Shown here one piece after another: positions 17,881 through 26,868 of a stretch of 64,000 nucleotides of DNA. The stretch's first letter is position 1; each line of letters starts with the position of its first letter. The DNA comes from Sulfolobus tengchongensis (lineage in GTDB: Archaea > Thermoproteota > Thermoprotei_A > Sulfolobales > Sulfolobaceae), in the NCBI RefSeq assembly GCF_036967215.1, contig NZ_CP146016.1, positions 524,501 to 588,500 of the forward strand, given 5' to 3'. Under the pieces are notes generated by a model. The model was not told the DNA's origin and made no database searches. It saw only the letters and a program-made list of their open reading frames with translations. The position numbers and the translations under genes were made by a program.

Positions 17881-19181
17881 TGATAAGAATGTCTTCCAAT
17901 TACATCGCCTATACTCCTAATACTGATTCTGTTTTTGTAATTGAGGTTCCTAGAATAAAATTCGGTATTGGTGCATCGGAAGAGGTTGGATTTGAGGCAA
18001 AACGCTTAGGTTTGAAGAGAGTAATGTTAGTTGTGGGTAAGAGGGTCTCACAGACTAAACTAGCTGAAAAAATTATACAAAAATTGGAAGAAGCTTCAAT
18101 CTCTGTAAAGATACTTGATGACGTGAGAGTGGAACCAGATGATGAAGCCTTAATCGAGGCTTATAAGAAAATTAAGGATGAAAACGTAGATGGTTTCATA
18201 GCCTTAGGTGGAGGTTCAACAATAGATACTGCAAAGGTGTTGGATCTAATTCATACTTACCCTGCGGAGCTTTCAGATTACATAAACGCTCCAATAGGTA
18301 AGGGAAATATTCCTCCTGGTCCAACAAAGCCATTAATTGCTATTCCAACCACTGCAGGAACGGGGAGTGAAAGTACAGCAGTGGCAGTATTGGATGTCAA
18401 GTCTTTAAAAGTCAAAACGGGTATAAGTAATCCTTACATAAGACCAGCCGTAGCCATAGTAGATCCTCTTACTACCATAACCTTACCACCTATGGTAACT
18501 GCTTCAACTGGTTTAGATGTGTTAAACCATGCAATAGAATCGTTTACATCAAGGCCATATACATCTAGGCAACCTCCAGAGTCACCACTTAAAAGGGCAG
18601 TTTACGCGGGGTCAACACCAGTTGGTGACATATTTGCTTCTAAAGCTATAGAGTGGGTAAATAAATATTTGAGAAGAGCAGTTGCAAATCCTACTGACAT
18701 TGAAGCTAGATATTACATGATGTTAGGAGCCAGCATAGCGGGGATAGGATTTGGTCATGCAGGAGTTCATTTACCTCATGCGATGGCTTATCCAATTGCG
18801 GGTATGGTTGAAAAATGGCATCCTCCAGATTACGATTTCGGATACGCTATTGTACCCCATGGTATATCAACTGCAATCCCTGCTGCGTACGCATTTAGAT
18901 ATTTAGCCAAATTCTATCCTGAAAGATTTAAGGAAGTACTAAATATTATGGGTATAGAGACCAGTAATGATCCCAAGGAAATATCTGAGACAATATCAGA
19001 GTACTATTTACACTTGCTAGAGGACATTTCAGTGCCAACCAAGTTGAGAGATATAGGTTTTAGCGAATCGCATTTAGATAAGTTAGTTGAGGGTACACTA
19101 GCTCAAAGAAGATTACTGGAACAATCTCCTAAGAGATTAAGTAGAGAGGAAATAAGAAAAATCTTTATGGAGGCATTATAG
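17877..19181 (+). CDS. Iron-containing alcohol dehydrogenase (HOT/4-hydroxybutyrate DH type)
   Basis: The 434-residue group III alcohol dehydrogenase has DGFIALGGGSTIDTAKVLDL (nucleotide site, about residues 101-120), TTAGTGSEST, and GLDVLNHAIESFTSRPY with iron ligands in the C-terminal half; further His residues follow in GFGHAGVHLPHAMAYP. The long insert and these motifs fit the hydroxyacid-oxoacid transhydrogenase (ADHFE1) branch, whose substrate is 4-hydroxybutyrate. Start codons at 17877 (GTG), 17880 and 17889 are all possible; the ATG at 17889 begins MSSNYIAY. It is co-transcribed with the lactonase. Confidence 0.82.
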   Translation: MMIRMSSNYIAYTPNTDSVFVIEVPRIKFGIGASEEVGFEAKRLGLKRVMLVVGKRVSQTKLAEKIIQKLEEASISVKILDDVRVEPDDEALIEAYKKIKDENVDGFIALGGGSTIDTAKVLDLIHTYPAELSDYINAPIGKGNIPPGPTKPLIAIPTTAGTGSESTAVAVLDVKSLKVKTGISNPYIRPAVAIVDPLTTITLPPMVTASTGLDVLNHAIESFTSRPYTSRQPPESPLKRAVYAGSTPVGDIFASKAIEWVNKYLRRAVANPTDIEARYYMMLGASIAGIGFGHAGVHLPHAMAYPIAGMVEKWHPPDYDFGYAIVPHGISTAIPAAYAFRYLAKFYPERFKEVLNIMGIETSNDPKEISETISEYYLHLLEDISVPTKLRDIGFSESHLDKLVEGTLAQRRLLEQSPKRLSREEIRKIFMEAL

Positions 19182-19215
19182 AAAATTACTACTACTCTTT
19201 TTTAAATGCTTATTA

Positions 19216-19312
19216 CTTTGTGGTTTTTTAAACTTGCGTTACTTCTTCATATTCTCTTTATAGTAAGAAAATAACGTATCAAACAGATAGTTTTACAAAT
19301 ATCCCGTAAAGG
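19216..19312 (+). repeat. MITE-like family A, copy 5
   Basis: CTTTGTGGTTTTTTAAACTTGC at the left, CTCTTTATAGTAAGAAAATAACG inside, CAGATAGTTTTACAAATATC and CCGTAAAGG at the right. It fills most of the gap between 19181 and the TusA-like gene. Confidence 0.75.
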
Positions 19313-19497
19313 GAATATTTGTGAGACTTTCTCACTTATGTCATGATATTCTTAAACTTTTTCTAGGTTATTTAATGAGAATAGCCGTATAGAATTGTAT
19401 ATTACTTTTTAAAAGCTATTTAATCAAAATTTTATTGCATGAGATGAAGAATTTATAAACTCTTAAACATAGTATATATACAGGAGGGAAAAGAAGT

Positions 19498-19731
19498 ATG
19501 AGTAGTCTTAAGATATATAAGGAGTTGGATTTGACTAGTTCATCGTGTGCTGGTCCCATAGGTGAGTTATCTGGAGTTATTGATGAGTTGAGGGATGGGG
19601 AGGCTGTTAAGGTAATTCTCGGGGATGAGGCAACTAAGAAGGATATCACATTGTGGGCTAAGAAGAGAGGTTTGAAAATAGTACAAGAAACTAAAGAAGG
19701 CAATAAATACATACTACTAGTAAGCAAATAA
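19498..19731 (+). CDS. TusA/SirA-like sulfur-carrier protein
   Basis: The 77-residue protein has the beta-alpha-beta-alpha-beta-beta TusA layout: ELDLTSSSCAGPIGEL carries the single Cys in a CxxP setting (Cys about residue 17), followed by the helix GVIDELRDGEAVKVILGD and a C-terminal strand. Relatives carry sulfur as a persulfide between sulfurtransferases, and in Sulfolobales to the Hdr-like sulfur oxidation complex or to tRNA/Moco assembly. GGAGGG about 12 bases before the ATG is a possible ribosome site. Its place next to the CO dehydrogenase operon hints at supply of the cluster sulfur, but it is convergent and so not in that operon. Confidence 0.72.
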   Translation: MSSLKIYKELDLTSSSCAGPIGELSGVIDELRDGEAVKVILGDEATKKDITLWAKKRGLKIVQETKEGNKYILLVSK

Positions 19732-19735
19732 GACT

Positions 19736-19775
19736 TCTTTTATTTATCTATTATTTACCTTTATTTTCTTTTTAT
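19736..19775. terminator. T-rich bidirectional terminator region
   Basis: Several T-runs (CTTCTTTTATTT, CTTTATTTTCTTTTTATTTT) separate the convergent TusA-like gene and coxE; they fit transcript ends on the plus strand. Confidence 0.4.
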
Positions 19776-20798
19776 TTTCTTATCATTGAAGATTATATTA
19801 GGTGAGGTCATTAAATCAACATATTTTAACGCTATCTTAATGCCTTCCGTGGCTGGAGTGTATGAAGGATTATCCATTAAGGGATTTACCCATATTATTG
19901 ACTTACACCTATTTTTAATATTCTTTAATTCTCTCCCTAGTAATTCTAAATTACCTAAGTCCCAACCATCACTAAATATTATGAGACTGCACTTACGATG
20001 AATTAAATCCCCATAACTTCTCCTTAAGCTATATAATGCTTCCCCTATCCTCGTACCACTTCCATAGGATATTATAGAAATGAGTTTATCAATTTTTATC
20101 CTATTTATACTTGTAACTTGAAATAGACTTGTGACTCTCCTCAAGTTAGTACTAAAGTAAAATATTTCAGTTTTGTTTGAAATCCTCTTCATAAAGAATG
20201 AAAATAATAAGATCTCTTTAAAGAAATCCTTCATGGAACCAGATACATCACACAATAATATGAAATTTGATTTACTCATTTTCTTCTCTGATTTAACAAG
20301 ATAAGGCGATTCCAAAGAATATTTAATTTCACTTTTCATCGTTCTTCTCATATCTACCTTCCCATTTCTCTTTACCTTAAATCTATGTCCTTCAAGGCTC
20401 AAGGCTATTTCATTAATTCTTTTTGCTATTATATTCCATTTGATTAAATCACTATTTCCTATTGAGAGAGCGCTGGATTTTATTCTTGATTCGGCTGGGC
20501 TATAAATGTAAAAATCATTAGCTAGGTAAGATCTATTTGTTACTCTACCTAGAACCGAATATTTATCTTCCTCAGACTGTTTTCTATCGCGTTGCTCATC
20601 AACGTTTAGGCTAAAGTCCTTTATCATTGTGGCTTTTAAGATTGCGTTTACCGTTTCGGTGTCCCTATCCCCTATCAGTTTAAGAGAGTTTATTGCATCT
20701 ATAGTTTCATCTACTCCAACATTTCTCCCTAGTTGTCGTAAAATATTAGCTATCTTCACTATCTTCTTTTCTTCCTCTTCCATTTCTAAACCTCTCAA
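19761..20798 (-). CDS. coxE: CoxE-like VWA-domain protein
   Basis: The 345-residue protein is the last gene of the CO dehydrogenase operon. Its C-terminal half is a von Willebrand A domain with the MIDAS motif DVSGSMKDF (about residues 179-187), then SYGSGTRIGEAL and IFSDGWDLGN. The N-terminal half is the helical part seen in CoxE. CoxE works with the MoxR-type ATPase CoxD in inserting the Cu/S part of the MoCu active site in bacterial CODH. It overlaps coxD by up to 53 bases; a second Met at residue 6 would shorten this to 38. Either start is possible. Confidence 0.82.
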   Translation of the reverse strand: MRGLEMEEEEKKIVKIANILRQLGRNVGVDETIDAINSLKLIGDRDTETVNAILKATMIKDFSLNVDEQRDRKQSEEDKYSVLGRVTNRSYLANDFYIYSPAESRIKSSALSIGNSDLIKWNIIAKRINEIALSLEGHRFKVKRNGKVDMRRTMKSEIKYSLESPYLVKSEKKMSKSNFILLCDVSGSMKDFFKEILLFSFFMKRISNKTEIFYFSTNLRRVTSLFQVTSINRIKIDKLISIISYGSGTRIGEALYSLRRSYGDLIHRKCSLIIFSDGWDLGNLELLGRELKNIKNRCKSIIWVNPLMDNPSYTPATEGIKIALKYVDLMTSPNIIFNDKKIKRK

Positions 20799-21636
20799 AG
20801 TGTCTTATGTCTTCTTCATCTTTGAGTAAAACATTTATTATCAGACTTTTCAAGCTCTCCTCAGATTCCGCATCTAGTAGGCTCATAGCGGTAACGAAGT
20901 CTATGGTTTCAGCTATCCCAGGCTTATGCATTATTTCGTCATCCCTTCTTAACTCATTCACAATTTTTATGGCTTTTTTAGCCTTATCTTCATCTATTCT
21001 ACCAACCTTCCTTCTAACTATTTCCAGTTCCTTTTCCTCACTGGGGTATGAAAGGTATAGATAGAGGCATCTTCTTTTTAGGGCATCAGAAAGGTCTCTC
21101 GTCTTGTTAGATGTAATGAAAACATATGGCCTTTGTTTAGCCCTTATGGTACCTAGTTCTGGAATAGTAATTTGGAATTCACCTAGGAATTCCAATAAAA
21201 ATCCTTCAAACTCTGGATCAGCTCTGTCTATTTCATCGATTAGGAGAACGACTCTCTTATCGCTTCTTATAGCTTTCAACAATGGTCTCTCTATGAGGAA
21301 CTCTTCACTGTATATTCTCTTCTTTATTTCACTTTCATTAGCTTGTTGCATCATTTTAATTTCTAGTAATTGTTTTGGATAGTTCCACTCGTAAAGTGCT
21401 TGGGAATAATCTAACCCTTCGTAACACTGCAACCTTATTAATTCTAGATTTAGGGCCTTTGCTATCACTTTCGCGAGTTCAGTTTTTCCACATCCAGGAG
21501 GGCCTTCAATTAATAGCGGTTTTTCTAGTTTCAATGATAAAAATACTGCTATTGCAGACTGTCTATCAATTACATAATCGTTATCCATGAGTAGTTTAAT
21601 TAATTCATCCACGCTACTCAGCATTATACTTAACAC
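20746..21636 (-). CDS. coxD: CoxD-like MoxR AAA+ ATPase
   Basis: The 296-residue MoxR ATPase shows Walker A GPPGCGKT (residues 45-52), Walker B VVLLIDEIDRAD, sensor 1 YVFITSNKTRD and an arginine-finger region KRRCLYLYLSYP. CoxD acts as a chaperone-like ATPase that matures the MoCu centre of CoxL. The gene lies 66 bases downstream of coxL and overlaps coxE. It gives strong support that the coxL beside it encodes a true CO dehydrogenase. M1 and M5 are both possible starts. Confidence 0.87.
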   Translation of the reverse strand: MLSIMLSSVDELIKLLMDNDYVIDRQSAIAVFLSLKLEKPLLIEGPPGCGKTELAKVIAKALNLELIRLQCYEGLDYSQALYEWNYPKQLLEIKMMQQANESEIKKRIYSEEFLIERPLLKAIRSDKRVVLLIDEIDRADPEFEGFLLEFLGEFQITIPELGTIRAKQRPYVFITSNKTRDLSDALKRRCLYLYLSYPSEEKELEIVRRKVGRIDEDKAKKAIKIVNELRRDDEIMHKPGIAETIDFVTAMSLLDAESEESLKSLIINVLLKDEEDIRHFERFRNGRGRKEDSEDS

Positions 21637-21702
21637 CTATAATGACGGTATATTACGAAAAACAAAAACGCTAACAGTAATGATAATAAAAAATAATATC
21701 TT

Positions 21703-24066
21703 TTACTCATCTGAAGCTACTCCCTTCTCCTTGAGAACCTTCCAAACCTTCCATGGCCATATTGGCATGTCTATATGCTTAACACCTAAATGCCACAATG
21801 CGTCAACTACGGCGTTAACGAAAGCTGCAGGTGATCCTACTGTAGCCGACTCTCCTACACCTTTAGCACCTAATGGATGATGAGGTGAAGGTGTAACAGT
21901 CTTATCCAATTCCCATTTAGGAGTCTCTACAGCAGTTGGTATTAAATACTCTGCGAAACTTCCACCGTAAATGTTACCATTTTCATCGTATTTTATCTCT
22001 TCCATGAATGCAGTTCCAAAGCCCATTGTTAATCCTCCCATTATCTGACCATCTACTATTACAGGATTTATTATATTTCCACAGTCATCAACTGCAACGA
22101 ATCTTCTTACCTTAACTTGCCCAGTACCCTTATCTATGTCAACTACGCATATGTAAGCTCCAAATGGGAAAGTCATATTTGGCGGATTATAATATGTTAC
22201 TGCCTCTAATCCTGCTTCCATATTAGGTGGTGGATTGGTATAGGCAGCTAAAGCTACATCTTGTATTGTCTTATACTTATCCGGATACCCTTTAACGTAA
22301 AACTTGCCCTTCTCGAATACGATATCCTCTTCTCTAGCCTCAAGCAAATGCGCAGCTATCTTCTTAGCCTTATCTAAGATTTTCCTAGCAGAAACCGCTG
22401 CAGCTGCACCAGCAGTTGGAGTGCTACGGCTAGCATAGGTTCCTAGACCATATGGGCACGTATCTGTATCACCCTCTTCTACTATTATATCCTCAACTGG
22501 AATTCCCAATATTTCAGAAATTATTTGTGCGTAAGTCGTTTCATGACCTTGACCTTGAGCCCTAGTCCCGAATCTAGCTATGACCTTTCCAGTAGGGTGT
22601 ATTCTAATTTCAGCACTATCAAACATTTTAATCCCAACTATATCGAACAGATCAGCTGGTCCTGCTCCTACTATTTCCACAAACGTACTAATACCTATAC
22701 CCATTATCTCTCCTTTCTTCCTTTTTTCCTCTTGTTCCTTTCTCAATTCATAATATCCTATTTTTTCCATAGCCTTCTTCAATGCGGCTGCGTAATTTCC
22801 GCTATCGTAAGTCCAACCTAAGGCGGATTTGTATGGGAATCTCTCTGGAGGAATGAAGTTCTTAAGCCTGAGCTCCGCAGGATCCATGTTTAGTTCATGT
22901 GCTAATATATCCACTAACCTCTCTATAGTGTAAACTGCTTCTGTTACCCTAAATGAACACCTATATGCTATACCTCCAGCTGGCTTATTAGTGTAAGCCC
23001 CAGTTACTTCGACATATGCAGCTTTTATATCATAAGCCCCAGTACAAATACTAAACAATCCTGCTGGGAATTTACTGGGATTGGCATCTCCATAAAACGC
23101 ACCATGATCGCTTATCACCTTTATTCTCAGACCTAAAATAGTACCGTCCTTTTTAGCAGCCAACTCTCCATGAATGTGGAAATCTCTAGCGAAAGCTGTA
23201 CTTTTCATATCCTCAGACCTAGTATTTATCCATTTAACCGGTCTTCCAAGCTTTATTGAAGCATAAGCGGAAACCACGTATCCCGGATAAACGTAAACCT
23301 TACCACCAAATCCTCCTCCTATATCTGGTGAAATAATTCTTATTTTATTTTCAGGGATTTTAGTAACTAATGAAAATACCGTCCTAACAACATGAGGAGC
23401 TTGAGTAGTCATCCATAGAGTTAGTTTCCCAGATACTGGATCGTATTGAGCTACTGAACCAACGGGTTCCATATAGGCGACATGTAAACGTTGATAATAG
23501 AAATCCTGGCTTACTACAATATCAGCCTCCTTAAATACCTTATCTGTTAACTCCTTATTTCCAGCCTCCCATCTGAATACTAAGTTTGAATTCTTATCTG
23601 GTCTAACTAATGGAGAATTGGGCTCTAATGCTTTTTTGGGATCTACTACTGGTTCTAATGGTTCATATTCTACTTCTATCTGATTAGCTGCATCCATAGC
23701 TACGTACTTATCCTCAGCTATTACCGCTGCTATCTCTTGTCCTTGGAATACTACTTTATCAGTAGGTAATACCATCATCTTGTCTCCCATTAGAGTAGGA
23801 ATCCACGCTAATCCTGCCTTTTCCAGTTCCTCTCCAGTAATTATGTCAATAACACCTGGTATTGATTTAGCCTTCTCTATGTTAATTTTCTTTATTTTCG
23901 CGTGGGCGTAAGGACTTCTGACGAATACTAAGTAGGCCATATTAGGTAACTTTATATCATCAACATACGTTCCTTTCCCAGTTAGGAACCTCATGTCCTC
24001 TTTACGTCTTATTTTATGTCCCATTCCATGAACTCCCATAGGTGGTAATGTCTCTTCCATAGCCAT
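21703..24066 (-). CDS. coxL: Aerobic CO dehydrogenase large subunit, form I (CoxL)
   Basis: The 787-residue molybdenum-copper subunit oxidises CO with water to CO2 and two electrons. It carries IAYRCSFRVTEAVY with Cys370 in the AYxCSFR loop that binds copper in form I CODH, GGGFGGK (residues 250-256), and GVGE with the catalytic Glu near 739. The other two CoxL paralogues of this window lack this loop. The length is close to the bacterial enzyme. An AGGTG-type ribosome site lies 7 bases before the ATG, inside the end of coxS, so S and L are closely coupled. Neighbouring coxM, coxS, coxD and coxE complete the enzyme and its assembly set. Confidence 0.93.
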   Translation of the reverse strand: MAMEETLPPMGVHGMGHKIRRKEDMRFLTGKGTYVDDIKLPNMAYLVFVRSPYAHAKIKKINIEKAKSIPGVIDIITGEELEKAGLAWIPTLMGDKMMVLPTDKVVFQGQEIAAVIAEDKYVAMDAANQIEVEYEPLEPVVDPKKALEPNSPLVRPDKNSNLVFRWEAGNKELTDKVFKEADIVVSQDFYYQRLHVAYMEPVGSVAQYDPVSGKLTLWMTTQAPHVVRTVFSLVTKIPENKIRIISPDIGGGFGGKVYVYPGYVVSAYASIKLGRPVKWINTRSEDMKSTAFARDFHIHGELAAKKDGTILGLRIKVISDHGAFYGDANPSKFPAGLFSICTGAYDIKAAYVEVTGAYTNKPAGGIAYRCSFRVTEAVYTIERLVDILAHELNMDPAELRLKNFIPPERFPYKSALGWTYDSGNYAAALKKAMEKIGYYELRKEQEEKRKKGEIMGIGISTFVEIVGAGPADLFDIVGIKMFDSAEIRIHPTGKVIARFGTRAQGQGHETTYAQIISEILGIPVEDIIVEEGDTDTCPYGLGTYASRSTPTAGAAAAVSARKILDKAKKIAAHLLEAREEDIVFEKGKFYVKGYPDKYKTIQDVALAAYTNPPPNMEAGLEAVTYYNPPNMTFPFGAYICVVDIDKGTGQVKVRRFVAVDDCGNIINPVIVDGQIMGGLTMGFGTAFMEEIKYDENGNIYGGSFAEYLIPTAVETPKWELDKTVTPSPHHPLGAKGVGESATVGSPAAFVNAVVDALWHLGVKHIDMPIWPWKVWKVLKEKGVASDE

Positions 24067-24067
24067 T

Positions 24068-24550
24068 TCAGCTCACCTCCCTCATTTTCTCAGCTGCGTA
24101 CTTTATTGCCTCAACTATGTTCTGATATCCGGTACATCTACATAAATTCCCAGATATTCCCCATCTTATCTCCTCTTCTGTGGGATTTGGATTTCTCATT
24201 AATAGTTGATATGCAGCCATTATCATTCCAGGAGTGCAGTATCCACATTGTAAACCATGCTTAACCCAGAATCCCTCCTGAATAGGATGTAATTTACCGT
24301 CTTTAGCTAAGCCTTCTATGGTAATTACTTCTTTTCCATTGGCTTGAACTGCAAACATGGTACATGACTTTACAGCTTTACCGTTAAGAATAACAGTACA
24401 TGCCCCACAGTTAGTCGTATCACAACCTACGTGGGTTCCAGTTAAACCTGCAATATCCCTTATGAAATGTACTAATAGTAGTCTAGGTTCAATATCAGCT
24501 TCATAGGGTTTCCCGTTAATTGTGATTTTCACGTGAACTTTTTGTGCCAT
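24068..24550 (-). CDS. coxS: CO dehydrogenase 2Fe-2S subunit (CoxS)
   Basis: The 160-residue iron-sulfur subunit has the plant-type ferredoxin cluster site [16 protein letters not shown]...SC in the first half and the second cluster site [10 protein letters not shown] and [14 protein letters not shown] in the helical second half. It carries electrons from the Mo site to the FAD of CoxM. I place the start at the ATG 24550, not at the upstream GTG 24559, because AGGAGGTG sits at 24557-24564, six bases before that ATG; this also removes the overlap with coxM. Confidence 0.92.
   Translation of the reverse strand: MAQKVHVKITINGKPYEADIEPRLLLVHFIRDIAGLTGTHVGCDTTNCGACTVILNGKAVKSCTMFAVQANGKEVITIEGLAKDGKLHPIQEGFWVKHGLQCGYCTPGMIMAAYQLLMRNPNPTEEEIRWGISGNLCRCTGYQNIVEAIKYAAEKMREVS
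24074..24081 (-). promoter_or_regulatory. Ribosome binding site of coxL
   Basis: GGGAGGTG lies 7 bases upstream of the coxL ATG at 24066 and overlaps the last codons of coxS. It supports internal-operon initiation by a Shine-Dalgarno site. Confidence 0.65.
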
Positions 24551-24551
24551 T

Positions 24552-25430
24552 TTAAGCACCTCCTAATATTTTCCTTAAACTTTGTCTGATCGCTCTCACA
24601 GTTAATACCCCAGCCATAGCTTTCTTGTAATCTGCAGGAGGTCCAAATGGTTCTTCTACCGGTGTGATTTCATCAGTGACTATCTTCCCGACTTCCTTAA
24701 TTAAGCTATCATTTATCTTGTTTCCCCTTAATAGTTCCTCAGCCTTAGTTATCTTAACTGGATTATTACTGGCACCTCCTATGGCAATTCCAACTTCCTT
24801 TACAGTTCCATCATAATCTAAAGAGAGATTTACAGCTGTAGATACGATTGCGAAATCCCCTACTCTTCTCTCCAATTTCATATAGTGACCTCCATTTCTG
24901 GGTTGTGGAATTGGAATCCTAACCTCCGTTAAAATTTCATCTTGCCTTAATGCGGTTTGGAAAGGACCTAAGAAGAAATCTTTAGCCTTAATGATTCTAC
25001 TTCCAGAAAGACTGGTAGCTACGAACTCTGCATTATACGCTAGCATTACTGCGGGCAAGTTATTTCCGGGATGATTGTAGCACACATTTCCTCCAACTGT
25101 ACCCCAATTTCTCACCGTTGGGTCAGCCAAATGTTTAATAGATTCGTGAAGTAAGGGATATTTTGTCTTTATTAAATCAGAATATTCTAAATCAGCATAC
25201 CTAGTTAAAGCACCTATTTTCAAATAGCCTTCAGATTCGGTGATATATGAGAGATTAGGTATATTATTTATGTCAATTATATATTTTGGAGAAATTATTC
25301 TCAACTTCATTGCAATTATTAAGCTCTGTCCACCCGCTAATATCTTAGCCTCATCTCCATATTTAGAAAGGAGTTCTAAAGCCTCTTTAAGGTTAGTAGG
25401 AGCAAAATAATCGAAAGGTGCAGGATACAC
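24552..25430 (-). CDS. coxM: CO dehydrogenase FAD subunit (CoxM)
   Basis: The 292-residue flavoprotein has the molybdopterin-dehydrogenase FAD domain: [17 protein letters not shown] (about residues 32-48), [20 protein letters not shown] (about 107-126) and a C-terminal CO-dehydrogenase flavoprotein domain. It passes electrons from CoxS towards the respiratory chain. The start is a GTG (25430); a TATA-like TTTTTTAACC lies at about 25460, so the gene may also have its own promoter. The S gene follows with one spare base and a ribosome site within the last coxM codons. Confidence 0.9.
   Translation of the reverse strand: MYPAPFDYFAPTNLKEALELLSKYGDEAKILAGGQSLIIAMKLRIISPKYIIDINNIPNLSYITESEGYLKIGALTRYADLEYSDLIKTKYPLLHESIKHLADPTVRNWGTVGGNVCYNHPGNNLPAVMLAYNAEFVATSLSGSRIIKAKDFFLGPFQTALRQDEILTEVRIPIPQPRNGGHYMKLERRVGDFAIVSTAVNLSLDYDGTVKEVGIAIGGASNNPVKITKAEELLRGNKINDSLIKEVGKIVTDEITPVEEPFGPPADYKKAMAGVLTVRAIRQSLRKILGGA
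24557..24564 (-). promoter_or_regulatory. Ribosome binding site deciding the coxS start
   Basis: AGGAGGTG, six bases from the ATG at 24550. It lies in the final codons of coxM. Confidence 0.65.
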
Positions 25431-25497
25431 TATCTCACTAACTTATTAGTTTAGCTTAAGGTTAAAAAACTAATTATTACAAGTTATTCATATTACA

Positions 25498-26376
25498 CTA
25501 TCTAACATACATCTGAGGATTAACATCGAATTTATCTTTACAATATTTACTACAAAAATAATACGTTTTTCCCTCATATGTTGAATGGTAGGGTACTGAT
25601 TTAGAAACTGACATTCCACAAACAGGATCAATAACTTCTTCGATATCTTCTTTAACCTCTAGACTGCCCTCCTTTGAGATCTTAATTACCTCAGCTAGAA
25701 CACTTAATGCTATCTCTTCCGGAGATACGGCATTTATGTTAATCCCAGCAGGAACTTTAACTTTAGATAGTACGTTACTATTATATCCTTTATTACGTAA
25801 ATATGATAGTAAATCCTCACCTCTTCTCTTTCCAGCTATGACTCCAATATACCTTATTTCTGTATTAAGTAAAGCCTCAACGAATTCATGATCCCTTTCC
25901 CCCATTGTGGCTATTATCGCAAACGTATTTCTTGTTATCTTATTCTTTTCTATTTCATTAGAATCATTAATCTTCAGCATGTTAAATCCTAAAATTTCTC
26001 CAAATTTTTCCACATAATATATAATTGGATTATCACCTACTAAAATGAGTTTTTTTCGTGGCGCGATAGGTTCGATATATAAATACACTGATCCCCCATG
26101 GCAAGTATTTAAATATAAAAACTTTGAAGCCCCATTTCTTATTGCCTCAAGTGAGTGCTTTATAATATCTTCTTTAGTGCAGAAACCTCCTATCCATCCT
26201 TCAAAGGAACCATCACTTTTGACTATAAGTTTGTTTCCAGCTTTTAATGCACTCGGTCCTTCAGTTTTTACCACTTCAACGATTGCGAACTCCTCTTCAT
26301 TTTCTATTAACTTTTTAACTCTATCTAAAAACTGTTGAGAATGTCCAAAGTAACTAGATTTCTCCTCATACATCAT
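25498..26376 (-). CDS. XdhC/CoxF-like maturation protein fused to a YHS domain
   Basis: The 292-residue protein joins two parts. Residues 1-240 are XdhC/CoxI-like: IVEVVKTEGPSALKAGNKLI, the GGFCT motif near 79 and a Rossmann-type KLILVGDNPIIYYVEKFG near 115. Residues about 247-292 are a YHS metal-binding domain with DPVCGMSV and YFCSKYCKDKF. XdhC-type proteins bind and sulfurate the Mo cofactor; YHS domains bind metal ions, often copper. In a form I CODH operon a Cu-linked role in building the MoCu centre is a reasonable guess. It is the first gene of the cox operon and has its own TATA box. Confidence 0.8.
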   Translation of the reverse strand: MMYEEKSSYFGHSQQFLDRVKKLIENEEEFAIVEVVKTEGPSALKAGNKLIVKSDGSFEGWIGGFCTKEDIIKHSLEAIRNGASKFLYLNTCHGGSVYLYIEPIAPRKKLILVGDNPIIYYVEKFGEILGFNMLKINDSNEIEKNKITRNTFAIIATMGERDHEFVEALLNTEIRYIGVIAGKRRGEDLLSYLRNKGYNSNVLSKVKVPAGININAVSPEEIALSVLAEVIKISKEGSLEVKEDIEEVIDPVCGMSVSKSVPYHSTYEGKTYYFCSKYCKDKFDVNPQMYVR

Positions 26377-26399
26377 TTAGTATAATGTTATAACGTAAG

Positions 26400-26408
26400 T
26401 ATTTAAAC
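26400..26408 (-). promoter_or_regulatory. TATA box of the cox operon
   Basis: GTTTAAATA on the minus strand lies about 27 bases before the first ATG of the XdhC-YHS gene, the usual leaderless spacing. Confidence 0.6.
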
Positions 26409-26868
26409 TTAATTTGCTTGCATTATTTCTCCAGTAAGTAAAAACGAGATAATTAATAGCAAGCTAGTTTACTTATAAATAAATACTGATATCATTATGA
26501 ATAATAAGAAAGGAGGCATTATAAATATCACTATAAAAAATATAAATATTTATATAATAAAGGAAACGGTTCATGATTGAGTTCTTTGATACATAAGATT
26601 GTAAAACCTATTTATATCTACCAGCTGTGCCTTTCAACATTAAGGTTACAGAAGACAAGAAAAGTGAAAAGCATTAATTAAATCTGCTGGAGTTATGGAA
26701 ACTTATATTAATATATAGCACATCGGTGTATGAAAACTTTTAATCAGAGAAAAACGGCAAAGCGTAAGTGTTTATTATAATAAGACAATCTCCTATTACC
26801 TTAATTAATGATGTTACATTCTCATTCTTCAGTTAAACTTATTTACCAGCTGGTAGGAGGTACTTTTC
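26409..26868. other. Divergent intergenic region, no gene
   Basis: Separates the cox operon from the transporter gene. A 12-base perfect palindrome TACCAGCTGGTA (26844-26855) abuts the transporter ribosome site; a partial match TACCAGCTGTG is at about 26619. Otherwise AT-rich and featureless. Confidence 0.4.
26844..26855. promoter_or_regulatory. Palindrome TACCAGCTGGTA upstream of the transporter
   Basis: A perfect 12-base inverted repeat directly followed by AGGAGG and the ATG at 26869. The position would let a bound protein block transcription or initiation. Possible operator; no regulator can be named. Confidence 0.35.

Noticed and set aside
21587-22821. Plus-strand frames opposite coxL
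   Set aside because: Antisense shadows; the minus-strand CoxL frame is unbroken and has all family motifs.
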